This document shows positions 19,305-29,106 of a DNA stretch of 64,000 bases, in pieces. How positions within the stretch are numbered: the first letter of the stretch is position 1; every line of letters starts with the position of its first letter. Source of the stretch: an uncultured Bacteroidales bacterium. GTDB taxonomy: Bacteria > Bacteroidota > Bacteroidia > Bacteroidales > Bacteroidaceae. The notes under the pieces are model-generated. The model was not told where the DNA came from. It saw only the letters and a program-made list of their open reading frames with translations, and ran no database searches. Location of the stretch: assembly GCA_945836755.1 (NCBI GenBank), contig CAMAMB010000005.1, forward strand, positions 1-64,000, written 5' to 3'. The translations under genes were made by a program, and so were the position numbers.

Positions 19305-19340
19305 TCCATCCCTATTCTCCCATCCTCTTTCTCCCAGCCA

Positions 19341-21065
19341 GTGTATACGCTACGCCCCTCCCGTCATTACACCGAGCCGGTGTTCATCGCCCTGCTCTGT
19401 TTCTGCACCTTCTTCATCTATAACGATGTCTTCCAGCCCGACCAGCGAGAGTCTGTCTGCATGGTGATGGCCCGCGAGATGGTGGCCAACCACGACTGGC
19501 TGCATCCCACGCTCAACGGCGAGCTGTGCCTCTACCGTTCGCCCCTGCCGCCCTGGATCACCTCCTTGGTGCTGCTGAGCGGCCACGACACCCTGTCGAT
19601 GCAGCGGGGCATGGCGGCGCTGGCGGCCACCTTGTTGGTGTTCTACTTCTATGCCTTTGCCCATCGCTTCCTGCGTATGAACGCCTATTTGGCCACCCTC
19701 GTCTTTGCCTCGTCGTATCATGTGGTGCTTGCCGGGCGCACCATCAGCTGGGAGATATTCGGCTATGCCTTCATGATGGCTGCCATCTTCCACCTGCTGC
19801 GTGGGCTGAAGGCACCGCCGCACAAGAAGCGGGTGCTCTACAAGCACTACGGGCTGACGGGCCTCTGGCTCGGCCTTTCGTGGTTGAGCAATGGGTCTGT
19901 GCCCTTCTACTCCCTGCTGCTGCCCTTCCTGCTGGCCTGGTGGGCCGTGATGCCCCGCACCTGGTCCGTGCGCCGCCGGCCGCTGTGCCTCCTCCTGATA
20001 GTGGCGCTCGTTGTGGGCGGATGGTGGTACGCTTACCACTACTGGGCCTGCTCTGCCGTCAATCCTTTCCGCGAGATGGTGGCCGCCACCATCCATGGCC
20101 CGTTCCGTCACCGTCCGTTCATCTATTACTGGAACTTCTTCCTCGAGACAGGCATCTGGTGCGTGTTTCTGCTTACGTCCCTCTTTGCCCCGGCTGTCAG
20201 CGGCATCCGGCAGTGGCGTCAGCGCCGGGCCGCCCGTCCCTGCCAGCCTGCCGGCCTGAATGCCTTTCTCGAAATCTTCGACAAGGCTTACCGCTTGCCT
20301 GTGGTGTGGATGCTGCTCATCCTGCTGCTGCTGTCCCTCATGCCCGACAAGACCCACCGCCATCTCTTCCCCACGCTCATCCCTGCGGCCTATATCATGG
20401 GCTATCAGTTGCAGCACTGGGTCGAGGTGTTCAACCGCAAAGACTCGCGCCACATGCCCGAGCGCATCCTTTACCTCATCAACTCCTGCCTGCTCACCTT
20501 CGTGCCTGCGGCCATACCCTTCGTCGTGGGGTGGCTGCTGTGGCGTCCCCATCACATAGACTGGACCACGATGGCCATGGTGACCTTCGTCTGCTGGGGC
20601 CTTGTGGGCTTCATGGTGTGGAACATACGGCGGTGGCAGGTGCGTCGCGTGGTCTACGCCGTGGCCATCCTCTTCCTCTCGTCGGAGTGTTTCGGCATGT
20701 CGGTGGTCAACGACCTGCTGATGAACACCGCCCGCCGCAGTGTGGCCACGCTCAATGAGCAGCCTGGGCTTGCCGCCCTGCCTTGTTACCATTCGCGCAC
20801 CGACGCCCTGCGCATGGAGCTGGTCTACAACATTGGCCGCCCCATCCGCCCCATCGACACCGGCTCTGCCGACAGTCTCGTGGCCCATGCCCCCTGCCTG
20901 CTCATGCTCTCGCGCCCCATTGACGAGTATATGCCGCCTGCCGAGCTGAAGGCCCTGCGCCTCACTCCCTACGGGCGCTTCGACGACAACCGCCGCCCTA
21001 AGGGCCACAGCCGCTACAACCCCTTCCTCCTCCCCTATATCTATAAGATAGACAGACTACCATAG
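19341..21065 (+). CDS. Membrane glycosyltransferase, GT39/ArnT-like
   Basis: Polytopic; DQRESVCMVMAREMVANHDWLHPTLNGELCLYRSPLPPW. Confidence 0.8.
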   Translation: MYTLRPSRHYTEPVFIALLCFCTFFIYNDVFQPDQRESVCMVMAREMVANHDWLHPTLNGELCLYRSPLPPWITSLVLLSGHDTLSMQRGMAALAATLLVFYFYAFAHRFLRMNAYLATLVFASSYHVVLAGRTISWEIFGYAFMMAAIFHLLRGLKAPPHKKRVLYKHYGLTGLWLGLSWLSNGSVPFYSLLLPFLLAWWAVMPRTWSVRRRPLCLLLIVALVVGGWWYAYHYWACSAVNPFREMVAATIHGPFRHRPFIYYWNFFLETGIWCVFLLTSLFAPAVSGIRQWRQRRAARPCQPAGLNAFLEIFDKAYRLPVVWMLLILLLLSLMPDKTHRHLFPTLIPAAYIMGYQLQHWVEVFNRKDSRHMPERILYLINSCLLTFVPAAIPFVVGWLLWRPHHIDWTTMAMVTFVCWGLVGFMVWNIRRWQVRRVVYAVAILFLSSECFGMSVVNDLLMNTARRSVATLNEQPGLAALPCYHSRTDALRMELVYNIGRPIRPIDTGSADSLVAHAPCLLMLSRPIDEYMPPAELKALRLTPYGRFDDNRRPKGHSRYNPFLLPYIYKIDRLP

Positions 21066-21117
21066 ACCGCCGCGTCGCGCAGCCTATACATAGCGGCCAC
21101 TGAGCCTACACACAGAG

Positions 21118-21161
21118 CCGGGGCAAGCACGTTTCACAAAGTGTGAGGGTGCTTGCCCCGG
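21118..21161. terminator. Hairpin between GT39 gene and tRNA-Pro
   Basis: CCGGGGCAAGCAC...GTGCTTGCCCCGG. Confidence 0.7.
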
Positions 21162-21167
21162 CCTGTG

Positions 21168-21240
21168 TCGGAAAGAGGCGACTCGAACGCCCGACCCCTA
21201 CGTCCCGAACGTAGTGCGCTACCAACTGCGCTACTTTCCG
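21168..21240 (-). tRNA. tRNA-Pro(CGG)
   Basis: Reverse complement CGGAAAGTAGCGCAGTTGGTAGCGCACTACGTTCGGGACGTAGGGGTCGGGCGTTCGAGTCGCCTCTTTCCGA folds as a cloverleaf; anticodon loop TTCGGGA; CCA not encoded. Confidence 0.95.
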
Positions 21241-21411
21241 ATCTTTTGTGCCGCAAAGGTAGGGGCTTCTTTCCTAACGACCAAATTATTGGACTTAAAA
21301 CTGCCTGCTTCTCCGCCTCACCGCCTGAGAGCGCGGCCCTTTGAGACGGTCATGGAGGGCTGCAATGGCATGTCTGCAGCCCTGTTTGCCGTGGCTGGAA
21401 GCATTCTGCCC

Positions 21412-21575
21412 AAGTGGTTTCGGCCGACGCCATATCTGTTTTCGGCCGGAACCACATCTGTTTTCGGCCGAAACCACTTACTGCCAATGCTTCCCGTCAC
21501 GTCCCGGAGGTTATCAGACATGGGCCCGGGGCTTTTGAGCATGGCGCCAATGCTTCCCATCATGGCCCGGAGGCT
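21412..21575. repeat. Intergenic inverted and tandem repeats (TTTTCGGCCG and GCCAATGCTTCCC families)
   Basis: AAGTGGTTTCGGCCG (21412-21426) inverted at 21465-21479; GCCAATGCTTCCC[G/A]TCA..CCCGGAGG twice at 66-bp spacing. Confidence 0.8.
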
Positions 21576-21786
21576 TTCAGCCGCAGGTGGCCTCCTCCTC
21601 ATTGCGCTCAGAGGCACCGGCACGGCCGGCCGCCCCTTCTGCCATAAAAATGCAAGGCGTCGGTGTTGGGTTATGTGGCTATTTTCGTGTACATTTGCGG
21701 CGTCAAGCCATCCGCGCATTCCATGCGCCGGCAGCCCGACAGTCTTAGTCCCCGCTTTCCTATCATCCACCCCCAATCCTCCGCCT

Positions 21787-22056
21787 GTGGACCTCCTGAC
21801 CGACTTTACCGACGAGCTCGAAGCCTATGTGGGCGAAGCCCTGCGAGCAGCCCCCGACGGCCCCGACTATGTGCGAGGCGCCGTGCGCATAGTCGACGCC
21901 CGCAACCGCCTCTTTGCGACCGACCCGAGGCAGCAGACCGATGAAGAGGAAAGCATCTACGCCCTCAGCGACCTCTGCCACCTCGACCCCGATACCCTCG
22001 AGTACAGGCCCGACCGCCGGCGCATTGCCCGTCTGGGCCGCCAGCTCCTGGCCTAA
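21787..22056 (+). CDS. Small hypothetical protein (~90 aa)
   Basis: VDLLTDFTDELEAYVGEALRAAPDGPDYVRGAVRIVDARNRLFATDPRQQTDEEESIYALSDLCHLD; -7 box TACATTTG at 21690-21697; GTG start proposed. Confidence 0.6.
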   Translation: MDLLTDFTDELEAYVGEALRAAPDGPDYVRGAVRIVDARNRLFATDPRQQTDEEESIYALSDLCHLDPDTLEYRPDRRRIARLGRQLLA

Positions 22057-22119
22057 TACGCCGGCCGACGCGCTGAGGCCGAGTTCACCGATGTCTCACA
22101 CTTATCCCCTCCCACTGCC

Positions 22120-22536
22120 GTGTCAGAAGTTTTTCACCATCGTATGCCCGTGCAGATACGCTTTAACGACGTAGACCACTTCGGCCATGTCAACAACAAC
22201 GCCTACTTTGCCTATTACGACCTCGGCAAGCAGGACTACCTGTTGAATGTGCTCCATGTGGACTATCGTACTGCCGAAGTGGCCCCCGTGATAGCCAACA
22301 TCAACGCCGACTTCATTGCGCCCATCTTTTACGGCGACGAGATAGTCGTGGAGACGCGTGTCTCCCACATAGGCAACAAGAGTTTCACCCTCGAGCAGAG
22401 GGCCGTCAACACGAAGACCGACCAGGTGGTCTGCACCTGCACCACCGTCATGGTCTGCTTCAACCTGCGCACGCAGCAGTCGGTCGACCTGCCCCTGGAC
22501 TACCGCGCCGCCATCGAGCGTTACGAGACAGCCTGA
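22120..22536 (+). CDS. Acyl-CoA thioesterase, 4HBT hotdog fold
   Basis: VQIRFNDVDHFGHVNNNAYFAYYDLGKQDY; GTG at 22120 or ATG at 22144. Confidence 0.88.
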   Translation: MSEVFHHRMPVQIRFNDVDHFGHVNNNAYFAYYDLGKQDYLLNVLHVDYRTAEVAPVIANINADFIAPIFYGDEIVVETRVSHIGNKSFTLEQRAVNTKTDQVVCTCTTVMVCFNLRTQQSVDLPLDYRAAIERYETA

Positions 22537-22596
22537 GCCCCGGCGCAGCCCCCTCACCCACACTCCCGCATTGACAGACTTAACCCCCTACGCCCC

Positions 22597-23640
22597 GTGC
22601 AAGATATACGTTACACCCACTCCGTGGCCGCAGAGTTAGACCATCTGCTCCCCTCTCTGTCGGCCGACCGCTTGTTTGTGCTCACCGACAGCACCACTGA
22701 GGTGGTCTGCACCCCCCTCATCGCCTCCTCCCGGCTGCTGGCCGACGCCCCCCACATTACGATAGGGGCGGGCGACACCTATAAGCACCTTGACAGCCTT
22801 GCACATGTGTGGAAGAGCCTTGGCGAGGGAGGGGCCACACGCCACTCCGCCCTCGTCTGTCTCGGCGGTGGCATGGTGACCGACCTCGGCGGCTTCGCAG
22901 CGGCCACCTTCAAGCGCGGCATCCGCTTTGTCCACGTGCCCACCACGCTGCTCAGCATGGTCGACGCGGCCGTGGGCGGAAAGACCGGCATCAACTTCAA
23001 CGGTCTGAAGAACGAGGTGGGCGCCTTCTGCAACGCCGCCGCCGTCGTGGTGTGCACCGACTTCCTGCGCAGCCTCGACGCCGGCAATCTCTGCTCCGGC
23101 TACGCTGAGATGCTCAAGCACGCCCTGCTCGAGAACAGTAGCATGCTGGCCGACCACCTGCGCTTCGACCCCTTCGAGCCCGACTACGTCGAGCTGCAGC
23201 GCTTGGTGAGGCTGAGCATACAGACCAAGCAGCGCATCGTCGAGGCCGACCCTCGCGAGCAAGGCATACGCAAGGCCCTCAACTTAGGCCACACCGTGGG
23301 CCACGCCTTTGAGAGCCTCGCCTTAGAGCGCAAGCCCGTGCTCCATGGCTACGCCGTGGCGTGGGGCATGGCCTGCGAGCTGTATCTCAGTGCCCTCACC
23401 CAAGGATTCGATACGACCACCCTCCACAGCGTGGTACACTTCATACGTGCCCACTACGGCCGCCCCGACTTCAGTTGCGACGACTACGAGCGCCTCTACG
23501 ACCTCATGCGCCACGACAAGAAGAACGTGGGCAGCACCATCTGCTTCACCCTGCTGGGCGGCGTGGGCGACGTGCGCTTAGACTGCCACGTGACCCGTGA
23601 GCAGGTGTTCGACAGCTTCGACTTCCTGCGTGAGGCTTGA
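22597..23640 (+). CDS. aroB: 3-dehydroquinate synthase
   Basis: LGGGMVTDLGGFAAATFKRGIRFVHVPTTLLSMVDAAVGGKTGINF. Confidence 0.95.
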   Translation: MQDIRYTHSVAAELDHLLPSLSADRLFVLTDSTTEVVCTPLIASSRLLADAPHITIGAGDTYKHLDSLAHVWKSLGEGGATRHSALVCLGGGMVTDLGGFAAATFKRGIRFVHVPTTLLSMVDAAVGGKTGINFNGLKNEVGAFCNAAAVVVCTDFLRSLDAGNLCSGYAEMLKHALLENSSMLADHLRFDPFEPDYVELQRLVRLSIQTKQRIVEADPREQGIRKALNLGHTVGHAFESLALERKPVLHGYAVAWGMACELYLSALTQGFDTTTLHSVVHFIRAHYGRPDFSCDDYERLYDLMRHDKKNVGSTICFTLLGGVGDVRLDCHVTREQVFDSFDFLREA

Positions 23641-23720
23641 CCGCCGCCTTCCCTTCATTCCGCCGCCGCAAAGCCGGTAGCGCAAAGCCGTTTTCTACTC
23701 CATCCCATCCCTCTCCCCCT

Positions 23721-24941
23721 ATGCGCCAACGCCTTCTCCCCTATGTGAGCCAGATGGTCTCTCTGCTCCTCGTCTTCCTGATGCTGTCGGCCGCTGCTGT
23801 GTGGACAGGCAGCCTCTTCGGCCGCGCCATCGGCCCGTCGGCCTCCCTCGCAGGAGAAGAAGACCTTGCGCTGCGGCCCGACAGCCTCCTGCTCCGGCAG
23901 CTCGGGCTCTCGGCGGCGCACGTCAGCCTGACACCTGCCGACAGTGCGGCGTGGACGGTGACGGCTACCGACGGCGGCAAAGAGCTGGGCCACATTGTCT
24001 ACTCGCAGCGGTACGCCCCCGAGACAGAGGGCTTCGCCGGCCCCACACCGCTGTACATCTACATCGACGCAGCCGGCACTGTGGCCGCCGCAGCACCCGG
24101 CCCCAATGCCGAGACTGCCGACTTCTTTGCCGAAGCCTATGGCGGCATAGCCCCGGCCTACGTGGGCCTGCCCTTAGCCGAGGCGGCCGGCCGACGCCCC
24201 GACGCCGTGACGGGAGCCACCTACTCGTCGCATAGCCTTATCGAGAACTTCTACACCACCCTCAGCGCCCGCGCCAATGCCGAGGCAGCGAAGGCGTCGC
24301 GCCGGCCCTTCCTGGGGTGGCCTCGGACGGTGGCCGTGATAGGCGTGCTGCTGCTTGGCGTCATCGTCTCGTGGCGCTTTCGCAGGGTGGGCTGGATAGC
24401 CGTCGTGGTGCGGCTGCTTAATGTGGGCGTCTTAGGCTTCTGGTGCGGCCAGTTTCTCTCGCTCACCATGCTGCGCGACTGGGTGGCGCGCGGCTTCGAC
24501 CCCGTGGCAAGCCTCGGGGCGGTGGTCATGCTGATGGTGGCCGTGCTGATGCCCCTGTGCCACCGGCCTCACCACTACTGCTCGTGGACGTGCCCGTTAG
24601 GCAGCGCCCAGTGGCTGCTCGGGCGTCTGCCGCTGCCCAAGGTGCACTGCTCCGAGAGGGTGGCCCGTTTCTTCTCCCGCCTCCGCCTCGCCCTCTTCTC
24701 CCTGCTCATGCTCCTGCTGTGGGCCGGCGTGGGAGCGGAGTGGTTAGACTATGAACCCTTCAGCGCCTTCCTCGTCACCTCCGCCGCACCCGCTGTGCTG
24801 GTGCTGGCAGGCAGCATCCTCGTGGCCTCGTGTTTCGTTCCCCAACTATGGTGCAGGGCCCTGTGCCCCGTAGGTCAGCTGCTCGAACTGGCCGAGCATC
24901 GCAGCCCCTCGCTAAGGCGAGACTCCAAACTCCCGGGCTGA
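23721..24941 (+). CDS. Membrane FMN-binding and 4Fe-4S protein (NosR/RnfG-like)
   Basis: DAVTGATYSSHSL FMN-attachment-type motif; CSWTCPLGSAQWLLG and CRALCPVGQL cysteine motifs; several TM segments. Confidence 0.8.
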   Translation: MRQRLLPYVSQMVSLLLVFLMLSAAAVWTGSLFGRAIGPSASLAGEEDLALRPDSLLLRQLGLSAAHVSLTPADSAAWTVTATDGGKELGHIVYSQRYAPETEGFAGPTPLYIYIDAAGTVAAAAPGPNAETADFFAEAYGGIAPAYVGLPLAEAAGRRPDAVTGATYSSHSLIENFYTTLSARANAEAAKASRRPFLGWPRTVAVIGVLLLGVIVSWRFRRVGWIAVVVRLLNVGVLGFWCGQFLSLTMLRDWVARGFDPVASLGAVVMLMVAVLMPLCHRPHHYCSWTCPLGSAQWLLGRLPLPKVHCSERVARFFSRLRLALFSLLMLLLWAGVGAEWLDYEPFSAFLVTSAAPAVLVLAGSILVASCFVPQLWCRALCPVGQLLELAEHRSPSLRRDSKLPG

Positions 24942-25032
24942 AGCGTCCGCCCCCATGATCTGGCCCGGGCAGCCGCATGGCGAACCACTCCCGTCGCATC
25001 TCCTTCTCCCTACCATTATACTTCACGCCCCT

Positions 25033-25662
25033 ATGAATAAGTTCAAAGTCGTCTCCCTCCTGCTGGCAGTCTCGCTGCTCGCCGCCCTTGTGCGCTTGGT
25101 ATGGGTGAGCCGCGACACCGCTGCCGAGCCTGCAGCCGATAAGGCAGAAACCGTCTATCAAAACCTGCTCTCGCGAAAGAGCGTGCGCTCCTACACCGAC
25201 CGTCCGGTGAGCCGTGAGACCTTAGACAGTCTGGTGCGGGTGGCCATGGCAGCCCCCACCGGCCGCGATATGCGCCCGTGGAGCTTCGTCGTGGTCAGTT
25301 CACGCAGCGTGCTCGACTCGCTCGCCGCCGCCATGCCTCGCAACAAGATGCTCGGTGAGGCGCAGGCAGCCATCGTGGTCTGCGGCAACCTCTCCGTGAC
25401 CGACGACCAAGGGAAACCCTCGCAGAACTGGACGCTCGACTGCGCGGCGGCCACCGAAAACCTCCTGCTCATGGCCGAAGCCATGGGACTCGGCGCCGTA
25501 TGGACCGCCGTCTATCCCTACGACGACCGCCTCGAACCCGTGTGCCGGGTGCTCGAACTGCCCGACCACCTCGTGCCCCTCAGCCTCGTGCCCATAGGTT
25601 ACCCCAAGGGCGACCCGAAACCCAAGGATAAGTACGACCCCGACCGCATCATATATTACTAA
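25033..25662 (+). CDS. Nitroreductase family protein
   Basis: RKSVRSYTDRPVSRETLDSLVRVAMAAPTGRDMRPWSFVVV, MAEAMGLGAVWTAVYP. Confidence 0.9.
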   Translation: MNKFKVVSLLLAVSLLAALVRLVWVSRDTAAEPAADKAETVYQNLLSRKSVRSYTDRPVSRETLDSLVRVAMAAPTGRDMRPWSFVVVSSRSVLDSLAAAMPRNKMLGEAQAAIVVCGNLSVTDDQGKPSQNWTLDCAAATENLLLMAEAMGLGAVWTAVYPYDDRLEPVCRVLELPDHLVPLSLVPIGYPKGDPKPKDKYDPDRIIYY

Positions 25663-25706
25663 ACGCATAGACCCTTCGCCCCCGGCGTCAACACTTTCTC
25701 CATACT

Positions 25707-26600
25707 ATGATACACAACAAACGCGTGGCCATAGGCATTGTGGCCGGTCTCGTAGCCGCCGTGTGCTACGGCTTCATCCCATTCTTTACCCTTCCCATGA
25801 AGGTGGACAGCAGCGCCGACTACATGTCAGACGCCGCCATCCTGTTCTACCGTTTCGGGCTGGCAGCCCTGCTCGTCGGACTTGTCATGCTGGTGCGCCG
25901 CGTCAGCTTCAAGATTACCCGCGGCGAGTTGGTGACGCTCACCTATCTGGCCTTCATCAGCGACGGCTCGGCCCTCTTCCTCATAGACGGCTACAACTAC
26001 ATGTCGTCGGGCGTGGCCACCACTCTCCACTTCATGTACCCCGTAGTGACCGCCATCATCATGATGGTGTTCTACGACGAGGCCCGACGGCTGAGCACCA
26101 TCAGCGCCATCGTCATGGCCGTGGTGGGTGTGGGCATCATTTCGTGGGACCCGACGGGGCATACTACCCTGCGCGGAGTGGTCATCGTGCTGATCAGCGC
26201 CCTGTGCTATGCCCTCTACCTTATACGCGTCAACCGCTCGAGGGCGGCCACCATGAACAGCTTTACGCTCGTGTTCTACGTCATGCTCATCGGCGCCTTC
26301 ATCTTTGCCGGCGAGGCCATCCGGCAAAACAACTTCCAGATCGTGACAACGGCGGAGCAGGTGTTTGACCTCACCTCGCTGGCCATCATCTGTACCGTCG
26401 TAACCAATCTGGCGCTCGTGGTCAGCGTGAAACGCATTGGCAGCACCATGACAGCCGTCATCGGGGCCCTCGAACCCTTGACAGCCGTCGTACTGGGCTG
26501 TATCGTCTTTCGCGAAGCCTTTACCTGGCAGATTGCCACGGGCATCCTGCTCATTCTGCCGGCCGTGGTCATCATCATCCTGACCCGCCGGCGCAACTGA
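25707..26600 (+). CDS. EamA/DMT-family transporter
   Basis: 10-TM-like pattern, EPLTAVVLGCIVFREAFTWQIATGILLILPAVVII. Confidence 0.88.
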   Translation: MIHNKRVAIGIVAGLVAAVCYGFIPFFTLPMKVDSSADYMSDAAILFYRFGLAALLVGLVMLVRRVSFKITRGELVTLTYLAFISDGSALFLIDGYNYMSSGVATTLHFMYPVVTAIIMMVFYDEARRLSTISAIVMAVVGVGIISWDPTGHTTLRGVVIVLISALCYALYLIRVNRSRAATMNSFTLVFYVMLIGAFIFAGEAIRQNNFQIVTTAEQVFDLTSLAIICTVVTNLALVVSVKRIGSTMTAVIGALEPLTAVVLGCIVFREAFTWQIATGILLILPAVVIIILTRRRN

Positions 26601-26655
26601 AGCCACGCCCCCATCGCTGCGAACGGCCGCCCCGCCACACATATATATATATAGA

Positions 26656-26701
26656 CAGCGCGCCGCGCATCTCCCGTCCGGGAAAGATGCGCGGCGCGCT
26701 G
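26656..26701. terminator. Bidirectional terminator between convergent genes
   Basis: CAGCGCGCCGCGCATCT...AGATGCGCGGCGCGCTG, 17-bp perfect stem. Confidence 0.8.
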
Positions 26702-26728
26702 TGTGAAAAGCGGTGGAGGGGAACGGCC

Positions 26729-27514
26729 CTACTCTTCGGCCTCGGACGCTGCGGCTCGGCGGCCGTAGAGATACCGGCCGTGGCGGCGGCTGGTAGGGCC
26801 CCTGTCGATGGCAAAGGCGGGGCAGTGGTGGAGACAGCGCAGGCAGAGGCTGCACTGCGGCTTGGTCCATACGGGATGCCCCTCGGCGTCCGGCTCAATG
26901 GCATGTTCCGGGCAGTGGCGGGCACAGAGGCCGCAGCCGGTGCAGCGGGCAGCCTCCAAGCGGAAGGCAGAGGTGCGGCGCGCGCGGCGGTAGAAGCCGT
27001 ACTCGCAGTGGGCAATGAGCGCAGAGAGGGGGCCGACGCGGTGGGTGCGGCGTTGGTCGATGGCCTTCACTATCTCCGCTATCTGAAGTTCCGCCTCCTG
27101 CTCCCTTCGCAGGTTGGCAGCCTCATTGGTGACGTCGAACAGAGGCGTGTATACGTCGACCATCCTGACGGCATAGGCTGCGTGGAGGCGCAGACCGCAG
27201 GCCTTCAGCTCTCGACGCAGCTGGGCGGCCGGATTGCCTACCACGCTGCCATAAGTGGCCACGCAGTAGGTGAAGGGTTGCTCGTCAGGACGACAGAGCA
27301 CCTCCATGCGGTGAAGATACTGCAGGACGTAGGCCGGCAGCCCGCCGAAGTAGGAAGGGAAAACGAAGCCCCATTCCCTGTGCCCGTTCAGGTCGAGGCG
27401 GGCCGTATAGGGAGAGGCGGCTTCCTCCATGCTGAGAGCCACGTCGTGGCGTGCAGCGGCTATGGCCAGGGCTACATGACGGCTGTTGCCGGTGGCAGAA
27501 AAGTAGAGTATCAT
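26729..27514 (-). CDS. EFR1-type ferredoxin/flavodoxin-like protein
   Basis: MILYFSATGNSRHVA flavodoxin-like start; CTGCGLCARHCP and CSLCLRCLHHCP 4Fe-4S motifs. Confidence 0.88.
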   Translation of the reverse strand: MILYFSATGNSRHVALAIAAARHDVALSMEEAASPYTARLDLNGHREWGFVFPSYFGGLPAYVLQYLHRMEVLCRPDEQPFTYCVATYGSVVGNPAAQLRRELKACGLRLHAAYAVRMVDVYTPLFDVTNEAANLRREQEAELQIAEIVKAIDQRRTHRVGPLSALIAHCEYGFYRRARRTSAFRLEAARCTGCGLCARHCPEHAIEPDAEGHPVWTKPQCSLCLRCLHHCPAFAIDRGPTSRRHGRYLYGRRAAASEAEE

Positions 27515-27535
27515 GGGAGAGACGAGATGAGGGCA

Positions 27536-29038
27536 TTAAGAGAGGACGGCACGCTCGAGACGCAGATGGTGGTCTATGCAGGGCGGCAGTTCCTCGGGGT
27601 AGTGAGTGACCATGATGAGGGTCTTGTCGGCTTGCTGCATGTAAGCCTCAATGACGGCTCGGGCCAAGGCTCGGTGGGCAGCATCGAGCCCGTGGAAGGG
27701 CTCGTCGAGGATGAGCAGCGAAGGGTGTTTGACGAAGGCCCTCACCAGGAGGATGAGCCTTTGCTCTCCCTCGCTGAGGCTGAGATAGTCGCGATTGGCC
27801 AAGTGGCCGCACCCGAAGGTCTGCAGCCACCGGCGACAATGGTCGCGCTCGCTGTCGGTCACCCGTTTATAGAGGCCGATGGTGTCGTGGAGGCCGCTGG
27901 CGGCGATGTCGATGGCGGGCAGCGACTTGTGGTAGGTGGTAAATAGCTCCGGGGCTACGTAGCCGATGTGTTTCTTGATGTCCCAGATGCTCTCGCCCGA
28001 GCCGCGTCGATGGCCGAAGAGGGTGATGGGGGTGGCGTATGCCTGAGGGTTGTCGGCGCAAACGAGGGAGAGCAGGGTCGACTTGCCTGCGCCGTTAGGT
28101 CCGGTGAGTGCCCAGTGTTCTCCGCGCTTCACCTGCCAGTCGATGTCGCGCAGCAGGTAGTGGCCGTCGTAGCAGACGCTGACGTGGTCGAAGTGAGCCA
28201 CGATGGCAGCCTTCTCAGTGGCGGCCTCTTCGTGTCGCGCTGCCCACTGCGAGGGGCACGGGGGCAGGCTGACCGGTTGAGCCTGGACACGGGCTACGGC
28301 TGTGGCCTCGCAGGTGGTGGCGCGGGCCATGAAGTCGGCGTATGGCTCGGTGGCGACGACGTGGCCGCAATCCATGCTTACGACCTGCCGGGTGAAGGGA
28401 GGTATGTCGTCAATACGGCTTACCACCACGATGAGCGTGAGCCGCTCGGCGAGCTGGCGCAGCAGTCGGGCGAAGGTGGCGCGGGCCTCCTTGTCAAGCC
28501 CGATATAGGGGTTGTCGATCACCAGTAGCTGAGGGCGGGTGTAGAGCATACGGGCGGTCTGTAGGCGTCGCAGTTCGCCGCTGGAGAGCAGGTTGATGGG
28601 TTTGTCGAGATGGGCGAGGATGCCCGTGGCCTCCACCCACTGCTCCACCTCAGCGTCGGGCTCGTGGTCGGCTGCGGCCCTGCTTCTTTGCAAGAGCTCA
28701 GCCACACTGGGGAATGGCTGCTCGTCGGCCCTGTTCCAGCGCTGCTGATAGTAGGCAGGCTCGGCACCACCGTAGACACTGCGGAAAGAGATGCAGCGGA
28801 TGCACTCGGACAGGCGCAAAGGGCCTTCGGTGGTGGCGGCGAAGTGGGTGCGATAGGCGTCGCCGAGCAGGGCACGAGCTCCGCTTATCTGCTGGGCTAG
28901 CATCGTCTTTCCCGACCCGTTCGGGCCGTAGATGACCGTGTGTTGGCGGGGCGCGATGCTGAAGTCATAGGGGGCGGCAAGCCGGTATTGCGGGTGGCGG
29001 GCCACGCCCCGGTGTATGCTGATGAGAGGTTGCGACAT
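27536..29038 (-). CDS. Tandem ATP-binding-cassette protein (ModF/PhrA-like)
   Basis: Two Walker A motifs (GPNGSGKT, GPNGAGKS); start M at 29038. Confidence 0.88.
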   Translation of the reverse strand: MSQPLISIHRGVARHPQYRLAAPYDFSIAPRQHTVIYGPNGSGKTMLAQQISGARALLGDAYRTHFAATTEGPLRLSECIRCISFRSVYGGAEPAYYQQRWNRADEQPFPSVAELLQRSRAAADHEPDAEVEQWVEATGILAHLDKPINLLSSGELRRLQTARMLYTRPQLLVIDNPYIGLDKEARATFARLLRQLAERLTLIVVVSRIDDIPPFTRQVVSMDCGHVVATEPYADFMARATTCEATAVARVQAQPVSLPPCPSQWAARHEEAATEKAAIVAHFDHVSVCYDGHYLLRDIDWQVKRGEHWALTGPNGAGKSTLLSLVCADNPQAYATPITLFGHRRGSGESIWDIKKHIGYVAPELFTTYHKSLPAIDIAASGLHDTIGLYKRVTDSERDHCRRWLQTFGCGHLANRDYLSLSEGEQRLILLVRAFVKHPSLLILDEPFHGLDAAHRALARAVIEAYMQQADKTLIMVTHYPEELPPCIDHHLRLERAVLS

Positions 29039-29106
29039 AATGGAGAGAGAGAGGTGGGTGGAAGGGAGAGGGAGGCTTCGGGACCAGACCAGAGCGCCGT
29101 CGGTGT

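Noticed and set aside
19350-21008. 552-aa minus-strand ORF rich in H/G/Q
   Set aside because: Antisense shadow of the GT39-like gene.
26687-27946. 419-aa plus-strand ORF
   Set aside because: Antisense to the EFR1-type ferredoxin and ABC genes.
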